Shown in pieces: positions 6,327-13,972 of a DNA stretch of 16,142 bases. The DNA comes from JAJZMA01 sp021850405 (GTDB taxonomy: Bacteria > Chloroflexota > Dormibacteria > Aeolococcales > Aeolococcaceae): contig DAHXLU010000085.1 in NCBI GenBank assembly GCA_027365835.1, positions 1 to 16,142 of the forward strand. Direction: 5' to 3'. The notes below the pieces were generated by a model. That model was not told where the DNA came from and made no database searches. It worked only from the letters and a program-made list of their open reading frames with translations. The position numbers were made by a program, and so were the translations under genes. Each line of letters begins with the position of its first letter. Within the stretch, counting starts at the first letter, position 1.

Positions 6327-7256
6327 ATGGGCCAACCCGCACACGTGAAGATTGCAGGCAGCCACAACCGGCTGCTGTACGGTGCGATCGGCATCGGTGC
6401 CATCGCCGTCCTGGAAGCGGCAACCGGGCTCCTGGCACACTCACTGGCACTCCTCGGTGACTCGGGCCATCTGCTGACCGACGTTGCAACACTGGTACTT
6501 ACCTGGTGGGCCATGCGGCAGGGTCACAGGCGAGCCACGGCACGCCATACCTATGGCTTTCACCGGGGCGAGATACTGGCTGCCACGGTAAATGCCGCAC
6601 TCCTGCTGGCAGTGACTGCTGCTGTAGTTATTGGCTCCTTCCTGAGGCTGGGTAGCCCGACTGCCGTCTCCACGACCCCAGTCCTTGTGGTTGCATTCCT
6701 TGCTCTCATCGTCAATGTCGCCATAGTAGTTGCCATCCAGGGCACAGGCCCTGGACTGGGCATAAAGGCGGTGCTTCTCCATGCAGCAACGGATGCACTT
6801 GGATCAGTGACTGTCATCGTCAGCAGCCTCCTGATCATCCTGACCGGTTACGAACGGTTCGATGCTATAGCAAGCCTAATTATCGCCTGCCTGATTGCGG
6901 CCGGAGCCTACCGGATTCTGAAGACTGCGACCGCTGTCCTGCTTGAGGCAACCCCAGGGGACATCCGGACCGAACAGATCCAGACGCTGCTGCTGGCCCA
7001 GCCAGGAATCATTGGCCTCCATGACCTGCATGTATGGTCGCTGGACACAACCCACCGCGCCCTCTCAGCCCATCTGGTCCTGTCCGACATGCCGCTGGCC
7101 CAGGCAGACAATATCCTGGTAGAGATCGGGCAATTGCTGTGCCAACAGTTCCAGATCGACCACACAACCCTCCAGCCTGAAAGCGCCTCCTGCATTGCAG
7201 ACCCGCCACTCTACTGCAACCTCGAACAAAGCCATATGCATACCCACCCTGCCTGA
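6327..7256 (+). CDS. Cation diffusion facilitator (CzcD/ZnT-type) metal efflux protein
   Basis: A 309-aa CDF transporter that exchanges cytoplasmic Zn2+, or related divalent metals, for protons at the inner membrane. Six hydrophobic spans are visible between about residues 15 and 205. TM2 carries the metal site LLGDSGHLLTDV (Asp45, His48, Asp52), and TM5 carries the partner site HAATDALGSV (His152, Asp156). This HD/HD pairing is typical of Zn/Cd/Co-type members. GFHRGEILAATVNA after TM2 is another family hallmark. The cytoplasmic C-terminal domain (210-290) has LLEATPGDI and LHDLHVWSLD. The His-rich loop between TM4 and TM5 seen in many CzcD/ZnT proteins is replaced by the short GTGPGLG. The end (SHMHTHPA) is mildly His-rich and could bind metal. 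It may be co-transcribed with the thiol oxidoreductase gene, which would fit a metal/redox stress unit. The exact metal cannot be told from sequence. Confidence 0.93.
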   Translation: MGQPAHVKIAGSHNRLLYGAIGIGAIAVLEAATGLLAHSLALLGDSGHLLTDVATLVLTWWAMRQGHRRATARHTYGFHRGEILAATVNAALLLAVTAAVVIGSFLRLGSPTAVSTTPVLVVAFLALIVNVAIVVAIQGTGPGLGIKAVLLHAATDALGSVTVIVSSLLIILTGYERFDAIASLIIACLIAAGAYRILKTATAVLLEATPGDIRTEQIQTLLLAQPGIIGLHDLHVWSLDTTHRALSAHLVLSDMPLAQADNILVEIGQLLCQQFQIDHTTLQPESASCIADPPLYCNLEQSHMHTHPA

Positions 7257-7596
7257 TAACGGACACCCAGAGCCCGCAGTGCTATTTGCCCTGCACCAGT
7301 GGGCAGAGTGTGGCACCCGCATGCGGATGGCCCACCTCAAGCCCTGAGCCAGCCCAACTGAGTGGTGGCCGGCATTGGAGCGAGGGATCTGGGCTTGAGG
7401 CTGAGGCTAGCCCCGTCCCTCGCGCAGCGGTGGCAGCTCTCCCTATGGCGTTGCGGCTACTCCTTGTAAAGTGCGCCCACGCCCATGCCGATGAAATGGT
7501 TTCTGCAACAGCAGATGAGAGTGCCCTCGACCTTTCTTGCACCCCTGCCAGCACCAAACTTGCCAGCTCAGTCCGGATGGGCCGTCCGCGACCAGG
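7257..7596. other. Convergent intergenic region rich in inverted repeats
   Basis: 340 bases lie between the stops of the efflux gene (plus) and the glycosyltransferase (minus). I find no convincing gene. GTGGGC (7299-7304) pairs with GCCCAC (7330-7335), enclosing the self-complementary CCGCATGCGG near 7317-7326. The adjoining CCTCAAGCCC (7335-7344) pairs perfectly with GGGCTTGAGG (7391-7400). TGCCC (7288-7292) can alternatively pair with GGGCA (7301-7305). None is followed by a T-tract, so these are at best candidate bidirectional terminators or a structured RNA. A 91-codon minus-strand frame (7557-7282) exists but looks like a GC-driven chance frame. Confidence 0.5.
7335..7400. terminator. 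Candidate bidirectional terminator or structured element
   Basis: Perfect 10-bp arms CCTCAAGCCC and GGGCTTGAGG flank a 46-nt loop that holds further short stems. The element lies 79 nt after the efflux gene stop and about 200 nt after the glycosyltransferase stop. No U-tract is present on either side, so a terminator role is inferred only from its place between convergent genes. Confidence 0.35.
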
Positions 7597-8313
7597 TTAA
7601 CTCCAGGTGCCGCGACGGCGCAACTTGCGCAAGTGGTAGAGCTCAACAAGCATCTGGGCTGAATCACGCACCGCGCTCACACGTGTTGCATCGTCATTGG
7701 CCCACTCAACCGGCACCTCGGCAATCTCCCATCCCTGGTTCAGTGCCTTGACCAGAACCTCTGCGTCGAAGCCAAACCGCTTGCTGCGAAGATCCGAAAA
7801 ACATACATTTGCAGCTTCTGCCGTAAACACCTTGAAACCACACTGCGTATCGTGCAGCCCCGGAAGGGCAGCCAGCTGCAAGAGCCGGTTGTAGACACGG
7901 CCCATCATCACCCTGCGCCGCGGCTGCTCCACCAGAACTCTGCTTTCTGGAAGTGCCCGCGATGCGATAGCGACAGTACAGTTTCCCACGAGCCGCTCCC
8001 GCAGTCTTGGCAATTCCGAGATAGGCGTGCTCATGTCAGCATCCGAAAACGCCCGGTGCTCGCCATGGGCGGCAAGCATACCCTTGCTCAGCGCTGCGCC
8101 CTTGCCACCGTTAACGTCACTCCGCAGCAGGGAAAGCTGCGGCCAGTCCCTGGCGGCGGCTTCCACAACTGAACAGGTGCGGTCGGTACTGCAGTCATCT
8201 ACGACTATCACCTCATAGTCCTCGCCAGCCTGGTCAAGAAAACTCCGGAGACTGGCAAGGCTCGCCGGCAACCGCTCCTCCTCGTTAAAGGCAGGCACAA
8301 TCAGGCTTATCAC
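7597..8313 (-). CDS. Family 2 glycosyltransferase, dolichyl-phosphate glucosyltransferase-like
   Basis: A 238-aa GT2 enzyme starting at GTG 8313, 3 nt after the stop of the upstream WecG-like gene. GT-A fold motifs in order: SLIVPAFNEEERLP (3-16), VIVVDDCSTDRT (35-46), the nucleotide loop NGGKGAALSKGM (68-79), the metal-binding FSDADMSTP (89-97, DAD 91-93), and QCGFKVF with RFGFDAEVLVKA. The last two patterns are typical of the Alg5/DPG-synthase branch, which moves a hexose from UDP- or GDP-sugar to a polyprenyl phosphate at the inner membrane face. No C-terminal membrane helices follow, so it is probably peripheral or partner-dependent. Next to a TagA/WecG-type enzyme it likely takes part in lipid-linked surface polysaccharide or teichoic-like polymer synthesis. 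Sugar and acceptor cannot be read from the sequence. Confidence 0.9.
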   Translation of the reverse strand: MISLIVPAFNEEERLPASLASLRSFLDQAGEDYEVIVVDDCSTDRTCSVVEAAARDWPQLSLLRSDVNGGKGAALSKGMLAAHGEHRAFSDADMSTPISELPRLRERLVGNCTVAIASRALPESRVLVEQPRRRVMMGRVYNRLLQLAALPGLHDTQCGFKVFTAEAANVCFSDLRSKRFGFDAEVLVKALNQGWEIAEVPVEWANDDATRVSAVRDSAQMLVELYHLRKLRRRGTWS

Positions 8314-8316
8314 TTC

Positions 8317-9348
8317 CTAGGCTCCAGACCCAGGCAGTTGCCCCGGTCCGCGCCCGCGCTCCCCAGAGCTGGACCTGCTGCGCTCCGCCAATGGGGTGGT
8401 GGCCGTATTGCGTATCCTGCGAGCCTCACTGTGCTCAAGCAGCCAGAAGACAGGGAGCACCAGCTGACGCCTGAGCCGCCACGGCTGACGGATAAGCCGC
8501 CAGAGCCACTCAAAGCCGCGTTCACGGAGTATCCGGGGTGCCCGGACCACATCTCCGGCCCAGAAATCAAATGTTCCGCCCACACCGATGCCAACTGCAG
8601 CGCCAGTACCGGCCAGATACTCATCCAGAAACCGCTCCTGCCGTCCACCCCCAAACGCAGCCAGAACCACGTCTGGAGAAGCCTGCGCAATGCGGGCAGC
8701 CAGGGCAGCATCAGGGGCGCCATCATCCACCAGCACCAGTGTCAGGCCCGGAAACCGGGAGCAGATTGCCTGTGCGGCACGGTGCGCTACCCCAGGGGCA
8801 GCCCCCACCAGCGCCAGGCGATGACCGCACGCAACAGCACCAGGCAGGTAGGTCTCCAGCAGATCCACCCCAGCTACGCGCTGTGCCCCGGCCCAGCCCC
8901 GGCGCCGCAGCGCCCTTACCAGGCCAACTCCGTCCGGAATGACAAGCAGCGCACCAGCAAGGATGCGCTGCAGGGAGGGCTCACGCCGGGCCCGCATGAG
9001 GATCTCAGGATTGAGCGTCACCACAATGCCTGAGCTGGAATCGACGGTGGATTCAACGCTCGGATCATCGAGGGAATCTGGGCTACGAAATGTCTGCTCA
9101 GAACCCGTGGTGCCACGGCCCGGATCCGCGCCCGCTGGCTCTCTCCTCCGCTCCCCGGCCACTACCTGAAGCTGGTCTGCCTTCTGAGTGCGCAGACGCG
9201 AGTGCTGCTGGATCCGCTCGAGCATGCAGGCAATCGCAGCGTCCATGGAGACCACATCTACCGGAATCCCGAGGACATGAGCCCTGGCGCGACAGCTCTC
9301 CCCAGCCCCTTCCTCCCTGGTCACGCTGCACTTAGGGGAAAGAACCAA
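8317..9348 (-). CDS. WecG/TagA/CpsF family glycosyltransferase (GT26)
   Basis: A GT26-type enzyme that adds an N-acetylmannosamine-like sugar to a lipid-linked precursor of a surface polymer. Motifs: VLGIPVDVVSMDAAI (25-39), VVTLNPEILMRARRE (109-123, Thr111), LLVIPDGVGLVRALR (134-148, Asp139), RVAGVDLLE, LVGAAPGVA, AAFGGGRQERFLDEY and GVGGTFDFWAGDVVRAPRILRERGFEWLWRL near the C-terminus. The 28-residue spacing of Thr111 and Asp139 fits the catalytic pair of TagA. Unusually, about 50 polar residues (53-106, with GERRREPAGADPGRGTT) are inserted between the first motif and the catalytic Thr, where the family usually has a few. The annotated TTG 9348 start has no ribosome-binding site; GTG 9324 is an alternative. 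It begins 10 nt after rpsI, and its end nearly touches the GT2 gene. Confidence 0.9.
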   Translation of the reverse strand: MVLSPKCSVTREEGAGESCRARAHVLGIPVDVVSMDAAIACMLERIQQHSRLRTQKADQLQVVAGERRREPAGADPGRGTTGSEQTFRSPDSLDDPSVESTVDSSSGIVVTLNPEILMRARREPSLQRILAGALLVIPDGVGLVRALRRRGWAGAQRVAGVDLLETYLPGAVACGHRLALVGAAPGVAHRAAQAICSRFPGLTLVLVDDGAPDAALAARIAQASPDVVLAAFGGGRQERFLDEYLAGTGAAVGIGVGGTFDFWAGDVVRAPRILRERGFEWLWRLIRQPWRLRRQLVLPVFWLLEHSEARRIRNTATTPLAERSRSSSGERGRGPGQLPGSGA

Positions 9349-9358
9349 GACGAACGGT

Positions 9359-9751
9359 TTAGCGCTTGGTATACTGCGGTGCCTTTCTGGCTCGCTTGAG
9401 TCCTGGCTTCTTCCGCTCTTTCTCCCTGGGGTCGCGGGTTAGCAAACCAGCCAGCTTCAGCGGGGAGCGCAGTTCAGGATCGGCCACAGCGAGAGCCCGG
9501 GCGACACCATGGCAGACCGCGCCGGCCTGGCCCGCAACTCCACCACCCTCAACCCGGACTGTACCGCGAAAGGACCCCATCGTTGAGGTAAGTCGCAGAG
9601 GCTGGGTGACCACATTTTCGAGGTCCCGCCGGCCAAAATACTCGTTCATGGAGACACCGTTGATGGTAAGAATGCCATCCCCAGCAATCAGGCGCACCCT
9701 GGCAACCGCACACTTGCGCCGCCCAGTTGCATAAAAGTAGGTTTCACTCAT
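9359..9751 (-). CDS. rpsI: 30S ribosomal protein S9
   Basis: 130 aa, the usual S9 length. YFYATGRRKCAVARVRL at the start, INGVSMNEYFGRRDLENVV, GGGVAGQAGAVCHGVARAL and the basic end KKPGLKRARKAPQYTKR are S9 hallmarks. The C-terminal Lys-Arg reaches the P-site tRNA in known ribosomes. The ATG at 9751 overlaps the rplM stop by 8 bp, which suggests translational coupling to L13. The next gene, a glycosyltransferase, starts 10 nt after its stop with no terminator between, so ribosomal transcription probably reads on. Confidence 0.98.
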   Translation of the reverse strand: MSETYFYATGRRKCAVARVRLIAGDGILTINGVSMNEYFGRRDLENVVTQPLRLTSTMGSFRGTVRVEGGGVAGQAGAVCHGVARALAVADPELRSPLKLAGLLTRDPREKERKKPGLKRARKAPQYTKR

Positions 9752-10208
9752 TTACCAGAATCACCTCTCCAAGTTCGCCGAACCGCACTGGCTTCGGCTT
9801 TTGCGCGGCATGGGAATGCACCGACCCAGCATATATGCGAAGGCACTTGGCCTGCGCTGCTCCCAGGCTGTTGTGCTGCAGCATGCCTTCAACCGCATGC
9901 CGCAATGGGAACGCAGGGTCGCTGGCTACCATCTGCCCGTACGTGCGTACCCGCCGCCCGCCAGGATAGCCAGAATAGCGATCGTATTCCTTGGTGGTAC
10001 GCTTGCTGCCCGTCACGACCAGGTCATCCGCATTTATCACAACAACATGGTCCCCACAATTCTGGTGAGGTACGTAGCCAGGCTTGTGCTTGCCCCGAAG
10101 TACCCGTGCGACGTTAACTGCCAGTCTGCCAAGTGTCTGACCGCGCGCGTCGACCAGGTACCAGGTCTCCCCAGCCTCCTGGTTTCCTAGAACGCTCTTT
10201 TCACTCAT
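9744..10208 (-). CDS. rplM: 50S ribosomal protein L13
   Basis: 154 aa with the L13 core: WYLVDARGQTLGRLAVNVARVLRGK (16-40), GDHVVVINADDLVVTGSK, YDRYSGYPGG and the HAVEGMLQHNSLGAAQAKCLRIYAGSVHSH block. A short polar N-terminal extension (MSEKSVLGNQEAGE) precedes the core. L13 is an early-assembling large-subunit protein that binds 23S rRNA. Its ATG (10208) overlaps the truA TGA as ATGA, and its own end overlaps rpsI, so truA, rplM and rpsI look translationally coupled. Confidence 0.98.
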   Translation of the reverse strand: MSEKSVLGNQEAGETWYLVDARGQTLGRLAVNVARVLRGKHKPGYVPHQNCGDHVVVINADDLVVTGSKRTTKEYDRYSGYPGGRRVRTYGQMVASDPAFPLRHAVEGMLQHNSLGAAQAKCLRIYAGSVHSHAAQKPKPVRFGELGEVILVNE

Positions 10209-11017
10209 ATCTTCTCCGTCCCGCTTGTCCCCTGCCTGTCATCATATGCTACCTTCCACTGGTAAAGTCCGTGTGCTGGAGCAACATGGGGATACCTTCC
10301 CGCTGGAGAAGCTACCATCCTGGCTACCTCGGAAACTGGAAGCTTTCCCTGACCAACCCGCACGAGAGCTGCCGAGAAAGTTCTCATCATGCCGTACAGG
10401 AACGCGTCCGCCTCTACCTCGATAACAACCCCGTCGAGCAATTCGCTCGCAGGCGTAATACCGATCTTGCGCACGTCTATCCGGGATACATTCCTTACCG
10501 TGGAACCGCCAGGCCGCGGTGATGCACCAAATGCAGCAAAATCATGCCTCCCCACAAGGAAGGTCGCTGCCCTTCGCATTGCATCCAGATCGAGTTCCCC
10601 TCTTACTTCCCAGGCCCGCCTACGGATCAGGGGAGAGCGCTGTCTGGCAGACACCAGATAGCGATAGGAGCGACTTACGGCATCAAAACGCGCATGAAAA
10701 CCAGGAGCTGCTTCCACAACCCCAGTCACAGCCACATCCGCAGGTAGCATGGCGTTGAGCGCTGCGCGCAGTGCGTTGACCCGCCAGGGGCGACGCAACG
10801 TGCAGCCCACCACCTGTCCGCAGGAGTGCGCGCCCGAATCGGTCCTCCCTGCTGCCGTCAGCCGTGGCTCTTCACCGGTTGCATCCCGTAGGGCACCACA
10901 GACGACCCCTTCAACAGTACGCTGACCAGGCTGCCGCTGCCATCCAGCAAAGGCTGTACCGTCATACTCCAGCGTGATGCTGTAGGTGACGCCCGGTCGC
11001 GAAGCTGGTTCTTCCAT
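10205..11017 (-). CDS. truA: tRNA pseudouridine(38-40) synthase TruA
   Basis: 270 aa, normal for TruA, which converts uridines 38-40 of the tRNA anticodon arm to pseudouridine. Motifs: EYDGTAFAGWQRQ (17-29), AAGRTDSGAHSCGQVV (55-70) with the catalytic Asp at position 60 as in the E. coli enzyme, HARFDAVSRSYRYLV (about 108-122) with the conserved Tyr, GRHDFAAF and DAFLYGMMRTFSAALVRVGQGKL at the C-terminus. It begins 5 nt after rplQ and ends in a 4-bp ATGA overlap with rplM, the common rplQ-truA-rplM-rpsI order of Actinobacteria, Chloroflexota and Firmicutes. Confidence 0.97.
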   Translation of the reverse strand: MEEPASRPGVTYSITLEYDGTAFAGWQRQPGQRTVEGVVCGALRDATGEEPRLTAAGRTDSGAHSCGQVVGCTLRRPWRVNALRAALNAMLPADVAVTGVVEAAPGFHARFDAVSRSYRYLVSARQRSPLIRRRAWEVRGELDLDAMRRAATFLVGRHDFAAFGASPRPGGSTVRNVSRIDVRKIGITPASELLDGVVIEVEADAFLYGMMRTFSAALVRVGQGKLPVSEVARMVASPAGRYPHVAPAHGLYQWKVAYDDRQGTSGTEKI

Positions 11018-11022
11018 ACTGC

Positions 11023-11376
11023 CTACTCCACCAGTTCGATAATAGCCATGGGCGCACCATCTCCAGGGCGGGGGCCAATCCTGTAAACCCGGGTATAACC
11101 ACCGGGGCGGTCCTTGAACCGCTCGACGTAGGTACTAAACACCTTGCCGATGACAGCATGGTCATTTATATGCATCGCAACCTTGCGATGGGCATTGACA
11201 TCGCCTGGTTTTGCATCTGTGATCAGTCGCTCCACCCAGCGCCGCAGCTCCTTCGCCTTGGTCTCGGTCGTGCGTATCCTGCCATGCCGCAGCAGGGATT
11301 GCATCTGGGCGCGTGTCAGTGCGACTCTCTGGTCTGCCGTCCTGCCAAACTTGTGGCCTGCCTTTCTGTGACGCAC
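11023..11376 (-). CDS. rplQ: 50S ribosomal protein L17
   Basis: 117 aa from a GTG start at 11376, 25 nt after rpoA. It carries the L17 N-terminus MRHRKAGHKFGRTADQRVALTRAQ, a basic middle with RTTETKAKELRRWVERLIT, and the C-terminal beta core GGYTRVYRIGPRPGDGAPMAIIELVE. L17 lies near the peptide tunnel exit of the large subunit. Length and order after rpoA are as usual. Confidence 0.97.
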   Translation of the reverse strand: MRHRKAGHKFGRTADQRVALTRAQMQSLLRHGRIRTTETKAKELRRWVERLITDAKPGDVNAHRKVAMHINDHAVIGKVFSTYVERFKDRPGGYTRVYRIGPRPGDGAPMAIIELVE

Positions 11377-11401
11377 TGCTGTCTCCTGCTGTCTTTATAC
11401 G

Positions 11402-12379
11402 CTATACGTTGCTATGGGATGGCTGGAAAAGTGTCTCCAGCTCAACCGGGGTCACCAGGTTTCGCTCAACCAGCTTTTCACGAATCTCGTCGAGGGACTT
11501 TTGCCCAAAATTGCGGAGCGTCAGCAGATCCTCCTGCCGGAATGCAACCAGCTGTCCAACCTTGGTAACGTCGTTGGCCTTCAGGCAATTCAGCGCCCGC
11601 ACCGTCAGCTCCAGTTCTTCGATTGGCACATCGGCCAGCCGCTCGGCAATATCGTTGGAGTGGGCAACCTCGGCAACCGGAACTACCAGATTCTCTGAAA
11701 ACCCGACAAACAGCCCCAGATGCTGCGTGAAAATGGAAGCTGCAGCTGCAATGGCTTCCGGCGGCGCGATCGTACCATCTGTCCAGAGCTCAACAATGAG
11801 ACGGTCCCAGTCAGTATCCTGCCCAACCCTGGTCTTCTCCACAGTGAAGTTCGCCTTGCGGACTGGAGTAAAGATAGCGTCCACAGGAATGACACCAATG
11901 GGCTGGTTCTCGCTCTTGTTGCGGTCTGCAGTGACATACCCGCGGCCCCTCTCAACGGTAAAATCCATCCGGAGTTCAGTCTCAGGGCTGTCGATCGTGC
12001 AGATCACTACCTCAGGGTTGCGGATCTCAACATCACTGGTGGTCTCTATATCCCCTGCGGTGACTACCTTTGGGCCGCGCACCTGCAGCGAAAGACGCAC
12101 CGCCTCAGCGGAATGAGACACCACATTGATGTCCTTTATGTTGAGAAGCATCTCAATTACATCTTCCTTGACGTGCGGAATTGTGGAAAACTCATGGTGT
12201 ACGCCGTCAATGGAAACTGAGGTAATGGCTGCGCCCGGCAGGGATGACAGGAGCACCCGACGCAGGGAATTGCCCAGTGTCACCCCAAACCCCGGCTCGA
12301 GCGGCTCAATCTCAAATTTGCCGTAGCTCTCCGAGGTTTCTACCTCGCGAATACTTGGTTTGCGAATCGTATCAACCAT
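11402..12379 (-). CDS. rpoA: DNA-directed RNA polymerase subunit alpha
   Basis: 325 aa. The N-terminal domain (about 1-230) shows FEIEPLEPGFGVTLGNSLRRVLLSSLPGAA, which forms the alpha dimer and beta/beta' contact, IKDINVVSHS, and VERGRGYVTADRNK with VIPVDAIFTPVRKANFTVE. After a linker rich in acidic and hydrophobic residues, the C-terminal domain (about 250-310) has ELTVRALNCLKANDVTKVGQLV and LRNFGQKSLDEIREKL, the helix-hairpin-helix unit that binds UP elements and activators. The style of the GRGYV...IPVDAIFTPVRK block resembles Chloroflexota alpha subunits. It sits in the standard place after rpsD with a 97-nt gap, the longest in this operon. Confidence 0.98.
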   Translation of the reverse strand: MVDTIRKPSIREVETSESYGKFEIEPLEPGFGVTLGNSLRRVLLSSLPGAAITSVSIDGVHHEFSTIPHVKEDVIEMLLNIKDINVVSHSAEAVRLSLQVRGPKVVTAGDIETTSDVEIRNPEVVICTIDSPETELRMDFTVERGRGYVTADRNKSENQPIGVIPVDAIFTPVRKANFTVEKTRVGQDTDWDRLIVELWTDGTIAPPEAIAAAASIFTQHLGLFVGFSENLVVPVAEVAHSNDIAERLADVPIEELELTVRALNCLKANDVTKVGQLVAFRQEDLLTLRNFGQKSLDEIREKLVERNLVTPVELETLFQPSHSNV

Positions 12380-12476
12380 AAAATCTGGCCTGCCCTCATA
12401 GCGGTCGCGCGTCCGCCACCTTACCGTTCCTATGCCGCTGCCGTCGCAGCTGCACTGTGCCCGTTTGCTGTCCTGT

Positions 12477-13106
12477 CTACCTGCTGTAATACTCGACGAT
12501 CAACTGCTCGTCGATGAAATGGTCCATCTCTGCCCGTTCTGGAAGCCGCAGCACCTTGCCACTGTAAGCTGACGAATCCAGCTGCAGCCAGGCCGGGACC
12601 GCCCGCTGTCCCACAAGCTCCTGTGCCTTCATAATCGGCAGCACTTCCCTGCTTTTGCCCCGTACGGCCACCACATCACCGGGGCGCAAGTGCGCCGAGG
12701 CGATGTTTAAGGGCCGACCGTTGACGGTAAAATGCCTATGGCTCACAAGCTGCCTTCCCTCCTTGCGGGAAGCAGCAAATCCGAGCCGGTACACAACATT
12801 ATCCAGACGGGTCTCAAGAAGCTGTAGCAGCGCAGTGCCGGTAACTTCCTTGGACCTCTCTGCGTGCTCAAAGTAGCGACGGAACTGAGCCTCCATGACA
12901 CCGTAAAGCCGCCGTACCCGTTGCTTGGCACGCAGCTGCACACCGTAATCCGAAGCTTTCCGGCGGCGGGCCTGACCATGCTGTCCTGGAAGGGATGCAT
13001 TGCGCTTGTCGAAAGTACAGTTTGTAAGGCACTTCTGCCCTTTGAGGAAAAGTTTCGTCCCCTCGCGGCGACACATCCTGCAAGCTGGTGCGTGTGGATT
13101 AGCCAT
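12477..13106 (-). CDS. rpsD: 30S ribosomal protein S4
   Basis: 209 aa, the normal length. It is the zinc-binding form: C9-x2-C12-x13-C26-x3-C30 in the N-terminal region, followed by LPGQHGQARRRKASDYGVQLRAKQRVRRLYGV. The S4 RNA-binding domain (about 95-160) reads RLDNVVYRLGFAASRKEGRQLVSHRHFTVNGR, ending with AEMDHFIDEQLIVEYYSR. S4 starts small-subunit assembly on 16S rRNA and often represses its own alpha operon; an S4 target would be sought in the rpmJ leader. The C26-C30 spacing is one residue shorter than the usual x4. It starts 17 nt after rpsK. Confidence 0.98.
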   Translation of the reverse strand: MANPHAPACRMCRREGTKLFLKGQKCLTNCTFDKRNASLPGQHGQARRRKASDYGVQLRAKQRVRRLYGVMEAQFRRYFEHAERSKEVTGTALLQLLETRLDNVVYRLGFAASRKEGRQLVSHRHFTVNGRPLNIASAHLRPGDVVAVRGKSREVLPIMKAQELVGQRAVPAWLQLDSSAYSGKVLRLPERAEMDHFIDEQLIVEYYSR

Positions 13107-13123
13107 CTACTTCCCTACCTCTC

Positions 13124-13516
13124 CTAAACCCGGCGCCGCTTGGATGGGCGACAGCCATTGTGCGGAATTGGAGTTGTATCACTGATTGCGGTCACCTCAA
13201 GCCCGGTCGCCTGCAGACTCCGGATCGCGGACTCCCGCCCTGCTCCGGGACCCTTGACAAAGACCTCGACGTGCTTAAGGCCATGCTCCATGGCCCGCTT
13301 GGCAGCAGTTTCCGCAGTCACCTGGGCCGCAAACGGCGTGCTCTTGCGGGAGCCCTTGAAGCCCTGTCCGCCCGCAGACGCCCACGCCAGGGTATTGCCC
13401 TGGGGGTCGGTCAGCGTAACTATGGTGTTGTTGAACGTGGCGAGCACATGCGCCTGCCCGACAGCGATATTCTTCCGCTCCCGGCGCCTCGTCCTTACAA
13501 CCTTCTTCTTTGCCAT
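13124..13516 (-). CDS. rpsK: 30S ribosomal protein S11
   Basis: 130 aa with the basic S11 start (MAKKKVVRTRRRERKN), HVLATFNNTIVTLTDPQGNTLAWASAGGQGFKGSRKSTPFAAQ, and the C-terminal ISDTTPIPHNGCRPSKRRRV. S11 lies on the platform of the small subunit near the E site. It follows rpsM after 73 nt, a gap that is AT-rich compared with the rest of the operon. Confidence 0.98.
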   Translation of the reverse strand: MAKKKVVRTRRRERKNIAVGQAHVLATFNNTIVTLTDPQGNTLAWASAGGQGFKGSRKSTPFAAQVTAETAAKRAMEHGLKHVEVFVKGPGAGRESAIRSLQATGLEVTAISDTTPIPHNGCRPSKRRRV

Positions 13517-13589
13517 ATTTGCCTATCTATTCCCCAGCTATACAGTTATTAATTACTTATTGCCTTGCTTCCAGCATGTTGGGCTGGTG

Positions 13590-13970
13590 CTACTTTGCCT
13601 TGCGTCGTACTCCAACTGTGCGGCGCGGCCCTCTCCTTGTCCTTGCGTTGGTCCTTGTGCGCTGCCCTCGCACGGGCAGGCCCCTCCGGTGCCGAAGGCC
13701 CCTGTATGTACCGATCTCCATCAACCGCTTGATATTCAACGCTACCTGCCGGCGCAGGTCCCCTTCGACCTTTCCCTGCAGATGTCTCGCTATAACATCC
13801 CGGATCTTGCCCACCTGCGCATCGGTTAGCGAGTCTGTGCGCACATCCGGGGCTATTCCTGCCATCTGCAGCACCCTGCGGGCGGTCGTCTCGCCAATGC
13901 CATAAATGTATGTCAGGGAAATCAGGATGTGTTTATCCCTGGGAATATCAACTCCTGAAATACGCGCCAC
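13590..13970 (-). CDS. rpsM: 30S ribosomal protein S13
   Basis: 126 aa from GTG 13970, only 2 nt after the rpmJ stop. Typical motifs: MARISGVDIPRDKHILISLTYIYGIG (1-26), a helix-two-turn-helix region (30-60), LRRQVALNIKRLMEIGTYRGLRHRRGLPVRGQRTRTNARTR, and a basic tail that reaches the A and P sites. Length is within the family norm. Confidence 0.98.
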   Translation of the reverse strand: MARISGVDIPRDKHILISLTYIYGIGETTARRVLQMAGIAPDVRTDSLTDAQVGKIRDVIARHLQGKVEGDLRRQVALNIKRLMEIGTYRGLRHRRGLPVRGQRTRTNARTRRGPRRTVGVRRKAK

Positions 13971-13972
13971 TG

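Noticed and set aside
7282..7557. 91-codon minus-strand frame in the convergent spacer
   Set aside because: It has no ribosome-binding site, a Ser/Ala/Arg composition typical of chance GC-rich frames, and overlaps the inverted repeats.
8338..9033. Plus-strand frame antisense to the WecG-like gene
   Set aside because: The opposite strand carries all family motifs; this frame has none.
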